Assembly: GCA_050117475.1 (NCBI GenBank)
Contig: JASFMR010000092.1
Span: 1-13,893, forward strand
Length of the DNA: 13,893 nucleotides
Reading direction: 5' to 3'
Source of the DNA: Fodinibius sp050117475
Lineage (GTDB): Bacteria > Bacteroidota > Rhodothermia > Balneolales > Balneolaceae
Below the pieces are notes generated by a model. That model was not told the DNA's origin and made no database searches. It saw only the letters and a program-made list of their open reading frames with translations. How positions within the stretch are numbered: position 1 is the first letter of the stretch; the number at the start of each line of letters is the position of its first letter. Positions 6,701-13,031 of the stretch are shown here, piece by piece. Position numbers and translations under genes: made by a program.

Positions 6701-8811
6701 TTTTAGATATAAAAGACCAGGCTACGGTAAACCTTGAATCGGGCTATACGCTGAATCTAAACCAAGATTTAAGCGGGGCAGGAACATTTATATGTGACCG
6801 AGCTACACTTAATGTTTCCGGAGACATTACCGTTGCCACCCTTGCTGCCTCCACCTGCAATGTCACATTGGCGGGTACCGGAACCGGCGAAATTTCGGGA
6901 CGGGCACTCACTGGTAGTGTCGTTGTAGACCGTGACATAAATGTGACAGGATCCCTGGAGGCAATAGATACGTTGGTGGTCACATCCGGCCATACATTAA
7001 CAATAGCAGATGGAGCTACCCTTGATGTACAGGGCACTTTTGATATTCAGGGACAACTTGTCTTCAATGGTGGTCACCTGTCGATTGGCGGTGATGTAAA
7101 TGGCACAAATATCAATATATCCAATACGACTGTCGAATTTGATGGCACGAATGCCCAGAATATTACCGGACTTGGCAGTTTTCGGAATTTGATCATTAAC
7201 AACAGCCAGGGCGTTACCTTTCATAATGACGTAATCGTCAGCGATACCCTGAAGCTTACTGATGGCACACTTACTATCGATTCAGGTTATAGCCTGGTAT
7301 CAACAGAGAAAACGGGTAATCTATCAAATATTCGGATGCTTCGGGAAATAAGCGGCACGCCCGGTTGGCGGATGATTGCTCCCCCCCTTGTTTCTACCTA
7401 TGATGATCTTCTCGACAACACTGTAACTCAAGGTTATTCCAACTCCCTTCTTGGCCTACAAGATGCCAACGGTGATTCATTACAGCCTAATGTTCTCTAC
7501 TATGATGAAACCCGGGAAGGTACAGACAATCAAAGATGGCGATCACCAGCTGATGCTACCAATGCTCTTACACCGGGCCGAGGCCTGTTCGTATATTTTT
7601 TCGGAAATGTAAGAGGAGACAATCGATATACCAATCCTCTTCCCGATACCCTCACCCTAAAAGGCGCAGAAAACGATGGGGATGGTTCCTCATTCACTTT
7701 CCCAGTCACATACACGGCTGCGGCAGACACTGGCTGGAACCTGGTAGGAAATCCCTACGCGGCTACTATTGACTGGGATGACGGGAACTGGACGAAACAA
7801 AATATGGACAATGTGATTTATGTCTGGGATCCATCAAAAAATGATTACCAGGAATATAATGGCATTGACGGGGATCCTGCGCTGGATAATGGTCTTATTA
7901 TGCCATTCCAGGGATTCTGGGTCAAGGCGAATGGCAATGGAGCACCCTTGCTAAAAGTGAGCGAAGCTTCTAAAACCACGGGCGGTGAATTTTTCAAGAA
8001 ATCTACACGGCAACCGGCATCGATAGAATTTATGCTGGAAGCTGATAGTCTTGAAAAAACCTCTCATATAACTTTGTCTCCGGATGGCAAAAATAGTAAA
8101 GACCGTCGTGACGCCTTTCGGCTGTTGCCTTTTGATACCCAAACATACCTTGAGCTTTATTTCACTCTTGACGACGGTACGGAATTGTCAATAGATAACC
8201 TGGCCCGCAGTTTTGGGAGGGAAATAACCATTCCCATCCACGTCGGGGGATTTAAAAAAGGTCAACCTATCAATGGGGATTACACGATCTCATGGCCAAA
8301 ATTTGGGGATGTGCCCGATGCTTGGACCATGATATTAGAGGATAAAAAAACAGGTGATAAAATTGATGTAAGAAAGAACGCGTTTTACAGCTTCAACTTG
8401 ACCCAGTCTAAACAAAAAAAGGTAATCAATAATACTCCCCAGAATTTTCACTTGGTGGAAAGGCCATCAAAGAAGAAATCAGCCGACAGTAGTGAGCCAA
8501 GGTTCTTACTGCATATCGATCCGGGTGCCGATGCTGCAGGGTTACCTGATAAATATTCGCTTGGGATCAATTATCCTAATCCATTTGATGAGCAAACTAC
8601 GATTAAATACGCAACACCGATTGAAGGGAAAGTGCAAATATTCATTTATGATATTCTTGGCCGTAAAATAAAAACCATCCTCGATAAACGTGTTCCTGCA
8701 GATTTCCATGAGATAACGTGGAATCCAACCCAATTGGCGAGCGGTATTTATATTTGTGTTATGCGTGCCGGGGGCAAACAATTTACCCGGAAACTCACCT
8801 ATATTAAGTAA
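3736..8811 (+). CDS. Large T9SS-exported surface protein with Ig-like repeats
   Basis: A secreted adhesin-like protein of up to 1,691 residues. After the signal peptide (core VLFWVIGFSCLFTSSAIG, cleavage near GQ-N) comes a beta-rich region to about residue 175. About seven Ig-like (invasin/Big-like) repeats follow at roughly 100-116-residue spacing, each marked by a D-x-x-G-N/D motif (residues 217, 316, 419, 526, 642, 746, 850). Then comes a WSLSGNWSQGIIPG segment (about 940) leading into a beta-solenoid-like stretch, a GWRMIAPP...GWNLVGNPYAATIDW module (1207-1400) known from Bacteroidota surface proteins, and a T9SS type A sorting domain (about 1607-1691, with YPNPF at 1613-1617). There is no in-frame ATG between the TAG at 3721 and residue 177, so initiation must be at TTG: 3736, 3739 or 3766. 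The last gives the most typical signal peptide (MKKIHVLFW). The ligand is unknown. Confidence 0.9.
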   Translation: MLKGKIISSPLKKIHVLFWVIGFSCLFTSSAIGQNITPASGGQNISADDANGPFTSLGNIIIDETSTGQISQGQLVFNVPADFEWDVSANPSVTIEAATGYSGKGTSLDIQFSNITANKIIFDVIQASDQPPNKAGKATFTGLAVRPTTASLPNEGDITASGSSVPNVNANYGTLIMVAGAPSDVYVETAANGSGSEVTTQNLTAGNAITVYSISRDQGGNFINNVAADTWSLVNKNGLTASPLSVAADSKSATFSSTSTGSAAISATKSGLVSNTSGTINVIPDSPTTIQIQTQPSSSNTAGTAFATQPVLVILDQYGNTTTSNSFTSVTASRKAGTGTLKGTTTASASNGIVTFTDLYHTKANDISIDFTAPGLTGATSNTITINPASADSLAFTVQPPNGVKNTPLDPAPEVQLLDAYGNTVAVQDTTVTLVKVSGAGNINGTPSVLTNTNGIAVFNNIKITQNDTYVIKASSPGLTNSESSNPFTIANPGSLAGFKVEKSGGGNLGAQVAGVPFDIGIAAVDGVGDTLDGQMGRDTFSGFVTLATSSKFSNSIDTTHIGPFVNGVYDPSTPYSVELIQSGDNVTITATNDSGSESGSSNSFLVTTNNAFPDSTMLIVNRDSLIANGSDTTLVMIQLRDSLGNKLNSGGDGITINNSGTGSLSAVTDNGNGSYSAILTAPTNVGSATLTVDVNGNTVSNLSKTVNFFPGPLSTFRIEDAGGSSGSVSNQTAGVPFNVKITALDAYGNTVTSFDRTVEITSGATFNSGNGTTAPFTNGILSSQSIELTSAGDYKISARRTGFSETGESNVFTVSPGPADRTTSTITSDSPYLENNGTDNTTIRVQLKDAFGNKLTSQDGNNVYLFFAGSPSSTLSSNPTSYSGDGLFTGTLTAANNTTETVNVIGTLNNPTGSSASSDIDTVEVIITQFNTWQSSSGGNRSTLRDWSLSGNWSQGIIPGINQIINIPTTPLNASFYPIIAQNSTIDFLDIKDQATVNLESGYTLNLNQDLSGAGTFICDRATLNVSGDITVATLAASTCNVTLAGTGTGEISGRALTGSVVVDRDINVTGSLEAIDTLVVTSGHTLTIADGATLDVQGTFDIQGQLVFNGGHLSIGGDVNGTNINISNTTVEFDGTNAQNITGLGSFRNLIINNSQGVTFHNDVIVSDTLKLTDGTLTIDSGYSLVSTEKTGNLSNIRMLREISGTPGWRMIAPPLVSTYDDLLDNTVTQGYSNSLLGLQDANGDSLQPNVLYYDETREGTDNQRWRSPADATNALTPGRGLFVYFFGNVRGDNRYTNPLPDTLTLKGAENDGDGSSFTFPVTYTAAADTGWNLVGNPYAATIDWDDGNWTKQNMDNVIYVWDPSKNDYQEYNGIDGDPALDNGLIMPFQGFWVKANGNGAPLLKVSEASKTTGGEFFKKSTRQPASIEFMLEADSLEKTSHITLSPDGKNSKDRRDAFRLLPFDTQTYLELYFTLDDGTELSIDNLARSFGREITIPIHVGGFKKGQPINGDYTISWPKFGDVPDAWTMILEDKKTGDKIDVRKNAFYSFNLTQSKQKKVINNTPQNFHLVERPSKKKSADSSEPRFLLHIDPGADAAGLPDKYSLGINYPNPFDEQTTIKYATPIEGKVQIFIYDILGRKIKTILDKRVPADFHEITWNPTQLASGIYICVMRAGGKQFTRKLTYIK

Positions 8812-8892
8812 TTTCAATCTTTATTACTTTTTTCTCACATTCATTATACATTCCTAACTGAAAGGGAGCCAATAGTTTAGTACTATTTCATT

Positions 8893-8925
8893 TGAGAGAA
8901 GTAAAAAAGTGTCTGAGAGGAGTAA
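8893..8925 (+). repeat. 12-bp direct repeat pair at 21-bp spacing
   Basis: TGAGAGAAGTAA (8893-8904) and TGAGAGGAGTAA (8914-8925) differ at one base, and their starts are 21 bp apart, two helical turns. They lie in the 188-bp gap after the large surface gene and before the small ORF at 9000. This arrangement is compatible with a dimeric regulator binding on one face of the DNA, but no regulator is identified and chance is possible. Confidence 0.35.
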
Positions 8926-8999
8926 CCGTTATTAATATGTAACAATTACAGAAGCCACTTCTCTTGCTAATTGAGAACATTGATTCAACTTGAGTTTAA

Positions 9000-9272
9000 A
9001 TGAATGATAGCCGGATTTATCTGAAAGGTAATATATTCCCGCTTTCGAACCGTAAGGAGGTTTATTTAAAGAATAAGGCCCCAATCGACAGCGTATACGA
9101 AGCAACTGTAAGCTTTCCTGCTACCGCTAACAATGAGGAATTGGAGTATAACTTCTTTATTTATAAATCTGATAAGAATGAGGTGCAAAAAGAACAAATG
9201 TCCAGGCATCTCAAACTCAGGCAGGGAGACAGAGACTTAGACGCCTTGTATTTTGACAGCTTTGCCTGGTAG
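9000..9272 (+). CDS. Small protein of unknown function, possibly a beta-sandwich domain
   Basis: I do not recognise this 90-residue ORF with confidence. It has no signal peptide or membrane segment. The pattern RIYLKGNIFPLS (residues 5-16), then a VYEATVSFP strand and a later EYNFFIY strand, recalls small carbohydrate-binding (CBM20-like) beta-sandwich domains found inside larger Bacteroidota enzymes. Here it stands alone, directly after an in-frame TAA (8997-8999), with no good ribosome-binding site. It may be a free-standing single-domain protein or the remnant of a larger gene. It lies between the T9SS gene and the pilin-like genes on the same strand, with gaps of 188 and 132 bp, so it is probably its own unit. 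Confidence 0.5.
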   Translation: MNDSRIYLKGNIFPLSNRKEVYLKNKAPIDSVYEATVSFPATANNEELEYNFFIYKSDKNEVQKEQMSRHLKLRQGDRDLDALYFDSFAW

Positions 9273-9282
9273 ATAAATGATT

Positions 9283-9300
9283 AACTAAATTTAATTAGTT
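9283..9300. repeat. AT-rich inverted repeat
   Basis: AACTAA (9283-9288) and TTAGTT (9295-9300) form a 6-bp inverted repeat around a 6-nt centre, just past the stop of the small ORF. No T-run follows, so a terminator is unlikely. It could be an operator for the downstream pilin-like genes; the evidence is weak. Confidence 0.25.
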
Positions 9301-9404
9301 GAATTATCCGTTTATCATAATATTAACTAAAAATAGCCGCAGACGAGAGTATTAGATTTTTTTAATACATTACTCACAATTTGCATATATAAAAATGTAC
9401 GATT

Positions 9405-9962
9405 ATGGCAGGATATAGTGAAGTAATACAGACGATGGGTGCAATGATCATCTTTTCTTTGATTTTGCTCAGTGCCAACCGAATGATTCAGCGAAACACT
9501 CACATGCAAATAGAAGGGGAACTTGAGCAAGAAGTCGTAGCGGTTGCCCAAGATATAATTGAAGAAGGCCGAACAAAAGAGTTTGACGAAAACAGTCAGG
9601 GTGCAGCCCCTCCCGCGAATATCCCCGGAGATTTTACCGGGTCTTCCAACTTAGGCGGTGATTTTTCCGCTGACCCTACTATTGATGACGATAAAGACCA
9701 CGATGGTACCGTAGAAAGAGATGAGTTTGATGATTTTGACGATTTTAACGGGTGGACAGAGCATATAACGACTGAAAATGGAGAATTCGATATTGAAACA
9801 CAGGTTTATTATGTGACTCCTGATACCTATGATTCCACAGGAACTAGAACTACGTTCAAAAAAATGCGGGTTTACATTACCAGTAAATACCTGACAAAAG
9901 ACAATTCCAACGATCGAACAAAATATTACCTGGAGTTCATCCGCAATTATTATGCAGACTAA
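9405..9962 (+). CDS. PilV/GspI-like minor pilin-type protein with EF-hand loop
   Basis: A 185-residue membrane-anchored protein, probably of the type IV pilin superfamily. A short N-terminus (MAGYSEVIQT) leads straight into a hydrophobic helix (about 10-25). An amphipathic region follows with AQDIIEEGRTKEFDE (48-62), similar to the A-Q-x-x-I-E-E-A-x-x-K-x-F-D pattern of PilV-like pilins. A prepilin-peptidase site after Gly3 is conceivable, but the Glu would then be at +3, not +5. Residues 96-107 (D-K-D-H-D-G-T-V-E-R-D-E) are a complete canonical EF-hand loop inside an acidic, Phe/Asp-rich stretch. First of three pilin-like genes, 29 bp before the next. The superfamily assignment is inferred from position and pattern, not from a full motif. 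Confidence 0.75.
   Translation: MAGYSEVIQTMGAMIIFSLILLSANRMIQRNTHMQIEGELEQEVVAVAQDIIEEGRTKEFDENSQGAAPPANIPGDFTGSSNLGGDFSADPTIDDDKDHDGTVERDEFDDFDDFNGWTEHITTENGEFDIETQVYYVTPDTYDSTGTRTTFKKMRVYITSKYLTKDNSNDRTKYYLEFIRNYYAD
9690..9725 (+). other. EF-hand-like calcium-binding loop (coding)
   Basis: Codons for residues 96-107 of the PilV-like protein. Acidic ligands fall at loop positions 1, 3, 5, 9 and 12, with Gly at 6 and Val at 8, matching the classical 12-residue EF-hand loop. A flanking helix pair is not obvious, so an isolated DxDxDG-type calcium site, as in dockerins or thrombospondin type 3 repeats, is an alternative. Confidence 0.6.
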
Positions 9963-9991
9963 CAGGATAACCGAATTTAGGAATTAGTGCT

Positions 9992-10618
9992 ATGAATATT
10001 GGATTAGTTACGAGTTACATCATCGCAGGTATCATTCTTTTGGCCATTCTTACGATGAACATATCATTATCCAGTAGTTCAACAGAACTTTCGCTAACAC
10101 AAATAACCCGTGAAAAAGCGGCTACAATTTCAGACATGATTACCCATGACATACAAAAAATTGGGTACAACCGTAATTCGAAAACAAGCCCTATCATTAC
10201 AACAGGAGAAGGAAAAAAGATTGTATTCAGAAGTAATATAGATAACAGTACTGACAATTCTGTTGAAATAATCACCTGGGAATTCACCGGTAATGAAGTA
10301 ACAACATCGGATAATCCAAATGATTACATACTAAAACGTACCGTACGAGATGCTGCAAGCGGGAGCATTATAACCGATACTCCTATTAAAAGTGGGGTCA
10401 CAGGGTTCAGGGTTAGTTATTTCGATGATTACGGAAAACCTTTAAGCGATACCCTAAGCACTCCAGTTAGTGCTTCAGACCTGAGTAAAATCAAACAATT
10501 ACATATAACAATAGAACTTCAAAGTGGAGAAAAAATCTATTCTACTCCAAGCAGTCCGGGGCGTTACGTAACTTCGGTCTGGGAAAAACGCTTTTCTCCA
10601 CCCAATCTTGAATTTTAA
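9992..10618 (+). CDS. PilW/GspJ-like minor pilin-type protein
   Basis: A 208-residue protein with an N-terminal hydrophobic helix (about residues 5-24) directly after MNIG, and no classical signal peptide cleavage site. After the helix, a Ser/Thr-rich turn leads into ITREKAATISDMITHDIQKIGY (39-59); the last part, DIQKIGY, matches the D-I-R-x-A-G-Y signature of PilW and GspJ. The rest is beta-rich, with SGVTGFRVSYFDDYGKPL resembling the middle of PilW-like proteins. There is no Glu at +5 of a putative mature protein cleaved after Gly4. Middle gene of the trio, 29 bp after the PilV-like and 18 bp before the PilX-like gene. PilW-like is the best call; the exact role (pilus or pseudopilus) is open. 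Confidence 0.75.
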   Translation: MNIGLVTSYIIAGIILLAILTMNISLSSSSTELSLTQITREKAATISDMITHDIQKIGYNRNSKTSPIITTGEGKKIVFRSNIDNSTDNSVEIITWEFTGNEVTTSDNPNDYILKRTVRDAASGSIITDTPIKSGVTGFRVSYFDDYGKPLSDTLSTPVSASDLSKIKQLHITIELQSGEKIYSTPSSPGRYVTSVWEKRFSPPNLEF

Positions 10619-10636
10619 TACAGACGGGATACCATT

Positions 10637-11767
10637 ATGGGACGAGCAATGTTAATTATATGTGCCGGGTTATTAGTTTCCCTGGCAGTTATTGGAGTAA
10701 GTACCGCAGACCGTGGTAAACAGCTTACCCAAAAATCGGTAAATTACGTTCAAAAAGTTGCAGCTACCAATGCAGCGCATACAGCAATTCAAATTGCAAT
10801 GCAGAAAATCAGTGATGATTCTATGTGGGTTGCGAATCACGAAAATACACCTGTTCCCATAACAGTTGACGGGGCAAAAGATACATTATACGTAAAGTAT
10901 TTAAATGATTACCAAAACAACAATTTTTGGGAAAATGATTCGCTTCAGATTATCTCTGAAGCAACCCTTGATAATAAATATAAAGCAACCGTCAGAAGTG
11001 TTTACCTGGTAAGTCCATTTAGTAATCTGGTTCCCCCTTTCAAAAGTGCTTTGACTATTGCGACCAACCAGGTTTCACCTTTTAACACTTCTGGAAGTGC
11101 TGCTATTAAAGGTGCAGCGCCAACAGGATCGGGATGTTCTGATAAGCCTGCCGTTACTATAGCGCCACCAAAAGGGTCTGGCTTGGATAGTACGTCTTAT
11201 GTAAGTGAATTGAATAATATCGAAACCTCGGGTACCCAAAAAGTGAGCGTTGATCAAGGCTTAACCTATCAACCGACTGACCAATTGATTGATCGTCTCA
11301 AAGATTCACCGGATACAAAATACCTTCCCGCAGGCAGTTATAAGGGATCCTTGGGGACTAAAGAAAATCCAGGTGTATTCTTTTTGGAAAATGATACCAA
11401 ACTAACCGGGGGAATTAATGAAGGATATGGAATAATGGTTGTGAAATCTGATGGTTTTATGTCATATGCCGATACTACCAATGGTGGTACCTTGGACATT
11501 GCCGGTAACTTTACGTTCAATGGCTTGGTTATCTTTGAGAATGCCTATAACTTGGACGGTAAGGGAACCCCAACTATTAATGGGTCTGTCCTCATCGGTA
11601 ATACTACAAACTATACTAATAATATAGCAGTGGATATTAATGGTAATCTTACCTTGCAGTATGATTGTACTGCTGAAGAGTATGCAAAAAAATCTGCCGC
11701 TACTGCAATTAAACAAAATAAGTATTCCCGGGTAGTCACTTTGGAGAATACCACTATTTTAAAATAA
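10637..11767 (+). CDS. PilX/GspK-like pilin-type protein with beta-solenoid-like distal domain
   Basis: A 376-residue membrane-anchored protein. MGR is followed by a hydrophobic helix (4-20), then an Ala-rich amphipathic helix (about 30-58) containing AATNAAHTAIQIAMQKI, as in PilX-like proteins. The distal part (about 245-345) is Gly/Asn-rich with repeating short strands (GVFFLEN, GYGIMVV, GTLDIAGNFTFNGLVIFENA, GSVLIGN), suggesting a beta-solenoid like those in other PilX-type proteins. Cys167 and Cys344 border this domain and could form a disulfide. Lack of Glu at +5 is normal for GspK, which sits at the fibre tip. The gene is the last and largest of the trio, as GspK is in T2SS operons, and is followed by a strong terminator. 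Confidence 0.75.
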   Translation: MGRAMLIICAGLLVSLAVIGVSTADRGKQLTQKSVNYVQKVAATNAAHTAIQIAMQKISDDSMWVANHENTPVPITVDGAKDTLYVKYLNDYQNNNFWENDSLQIISEATLDNKYKATVRSVYLVSPFSNLVPPFKSALTIATNQVSPFNTSGSAAIKGAAPTGSGCSDKPAVTIAPPKGSGLDSTSYVSELNNIETSGTQKVSVDQGLTYQPTDQLIDRLKDSPDTKYLPAGSYKGSLGTKENPGVFFLENDTKLTGGINEGYGIMVVKSDGFMSYADTTNGGTLDIAGNFTFNGLVIFENAYNLDGKGTPTINGSVLIGNTTNYTNNIAVDINGNLTLQYDCTAEEYAKKSAATAIKQNKYSRVVTLENTTILK

Positions 11768-11806
11768 CCTTATTATAAATTTTACTTATCTAGCTTAAGA
11801 TTTACT

Positions 11807-11842
11807 AATGCGGGGGAACCTCTCCTCCGCATTTTTTATTTT
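11807..11842 (+). terminator. Strong intrinsic terminator of the pilin-like operon
   Basis: An 11-bp stem (11807-11817 with 11823-11833; outer pairs AATGCGG/CCGCATT, one G-T wobble inside) around a 5-nt loop is followed at once by TTTTATTTT. It lies 40 bp after the PilX-like stop and separates the pilin-like genes from the DUF4402-like genes, which therefore need their own promoter. Confidence 0.9.
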
Positions 11843-11925
11843 GTGCCTATATTAATTAACATCTACCGGCTCTCTAATCAGGTCTTCAAAACGCCAAATA
11901 GTTTTTAGCATTTAAACAGACACCG

Positions 11926-12435
11926 ATGACCAAATACTTGACGGCAATCTTATTTGTAACAGGATTCCTTTTCACCGGAATTCGACCGGCAGCGGCGCAA
12001 GATGGAACAAATGATTTTTCAATAAACGTTTCTGCCAAAGTTATCAGTTCTATAGAAATGGTTACCCTGCAGTCGATGAACTTATCAAAGGCTGAAGCGG
12101 AAAATGGCCGGATTCTGATCAACCCGCTCAAAAGTTCAAATGCCGGAAAGATGATTGCTATTGGCACACCTAATGCAAATATTCGTATCAGTTTTTTGCA
12201 ACAAAAAGAATTGACCCGGAAGGAAGGTTCCGAAACGCTGTTATTTAACTACAGAGTGGCCGGCAATTCCCAGGATGATCAATCTTCGGCAGAAATTTTA
12301 AATCGCGAAAATCGAGATTTCAAGTTCAATAGTGATGGACGATTCTTTCTCTGGATTGGCGGCAATGTAGATATTTCTTCTGCCATACCGGGCAACTACC
12401 AAGGTGAATTTTCTGTTGATATCGAATACATTTAA
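11926..12435 (+). CDS. Secreted DUF4402-like protein, copy 1
   Basis: A 169-residue exported protein with a Sec signal peptide (KYLTAILFVTGFLFTG core, cleavage at AAA-Q near residue 25). The mature part follows the DUF4402 pattern: an initial strand with KVISSIEM, GRILINP (61-67), IGTPNANIRISF (79-90) and a final PGNYQGEFSVDIEYI (155-169). This family is beta-rich and often found in fimbria-like or surface contexts; its biochemical role is not established. The ATG follows an AT-rich leader without an SD. First gene of a three-gene unit, 8 bp before the next. It has no T9SS sorting domain, so it presumably reaches the periplasm or leaves by another route. Confidence 0.8.
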   Translation: MTKYLTAILFVTGFLFTGIRPAAAQDGTNDFSINVSAKVISSIEMVTLQSMNLSKAEAENGRILINPLKSSNAGKMIAIGTPNANIRISFLQQKELTRKEGSETLLFNYRVAGNSQDDQSSAEILNRENRDFKFNSDGRFFLWIGGNVDISSAIPGNYQGEFSVDIEYI

Positions 12436-12443
12436 TCATTGTT

Positions 12444-13031
12444 ATGAAAAAATTCCTGGCTACAATCCTGCTTTTATTTTCGTTAGGAGCTATTTGCTAT
12501 GGCCAAGAAATCGATTTCGGCAAGTACTATAATTATTCTCTTGCTGTTGGGGAGCTGAGTACGAATGAATTAGACTTTGGAAGCATCGTCTCGGGAAGCG
12601 GCAACTACTCCCTCGACATCAATAACGGAAAGATCATTACCATAACGGGTGTTAAATACCTGGATGTCATTGTAGAGGTAACGGCATCAAATAGCCTCTA
12701 TCTGAATGGAAACCAGGGAAACAGTGGCAATGTCCAAAAATCTATTCCTTTTACATTGCAGGCGGCTTATGCCAACAGTAAAGGCACCCCAAATGTGGGG
12801 CAGGCGAAATTCATTACAAATATTTCTAATAATTCTTTTATTAAGCGGTTCCCCATTTTGGAACGCCAGAACCAGCCTCCCGGCCCGCCGCCGCCTCCCC
12901 CTACTAATGCGTTTCAACAATCCCAGGTAGAGGAAACGGCTTATTTATATTTATATGGATCAATCAATGTGGGAAATGTCGATGCGGGTCCCTACTCCAG
13001 CGACATAACGGTGACGGTGAACTATGATTAA
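12444..13031 (+). CDS. Secreted DUF4402-like protein, copy 2, with polyproline run
   Basis: A 195-residue exported protein: signal peptide MKKFLATILLLFSLGAICYG, cleaved before or at Gln21. The mature part has LDFGSIVSGSG (43-53), a VIVEVTA strand (75-81) and the C-terminal LYGSINVGNVDAGPYSSDIT (170-189), close in pattern to the next protein and, more distantly, to the previous one. It carries an insertion PPGPPPPPP (145-153), with six consecutive prolines, not seen in its neighbours. The gene starts 8 bp after copy 1 and its stop overlaps the next start by 8 bp, so the three are almost certainly co-transcribed and translationally linked. Confidence 0.8.
   Translation: MKKFLATILLLFSLGAICYGQEIDFGKYYNYSLAVGELSTNELDFGSIVSGSGNYSLDINNGKIITITGVKYLDVIVEVTASNSLYLNGNQGNSGNVQKSIPFTLQAAYANSKGTPNVGQAKFITNISNNSFIKRFPILERQNQPPGPPPPPPTNAFQQSQVEETAYLYLYGSINVGNVDAGPYSSDITVTVNYD

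Noticed and set aside
6744..7037. Minus-strand ORFs inside the large surface gene
   Set aside because: Low-complexity Val/Ser-rich translations are typical antisense shadows of Thr/Asn/Gly-rich repeats.
8871..8887. Hairpin AATAGT-TTAGT-ACTATT as terminator of the large surface gene
   Set aside because: Six weak A-T-rich pairs and no T-run; too unstable to call a terminator.
9405..9500. Sec signal peptide on the PilV-like protein
   Set aside because: No basic n-region and no small-residue cleavage site after the hydrophobic helix; a retained N-terminal membrane helix fits better.
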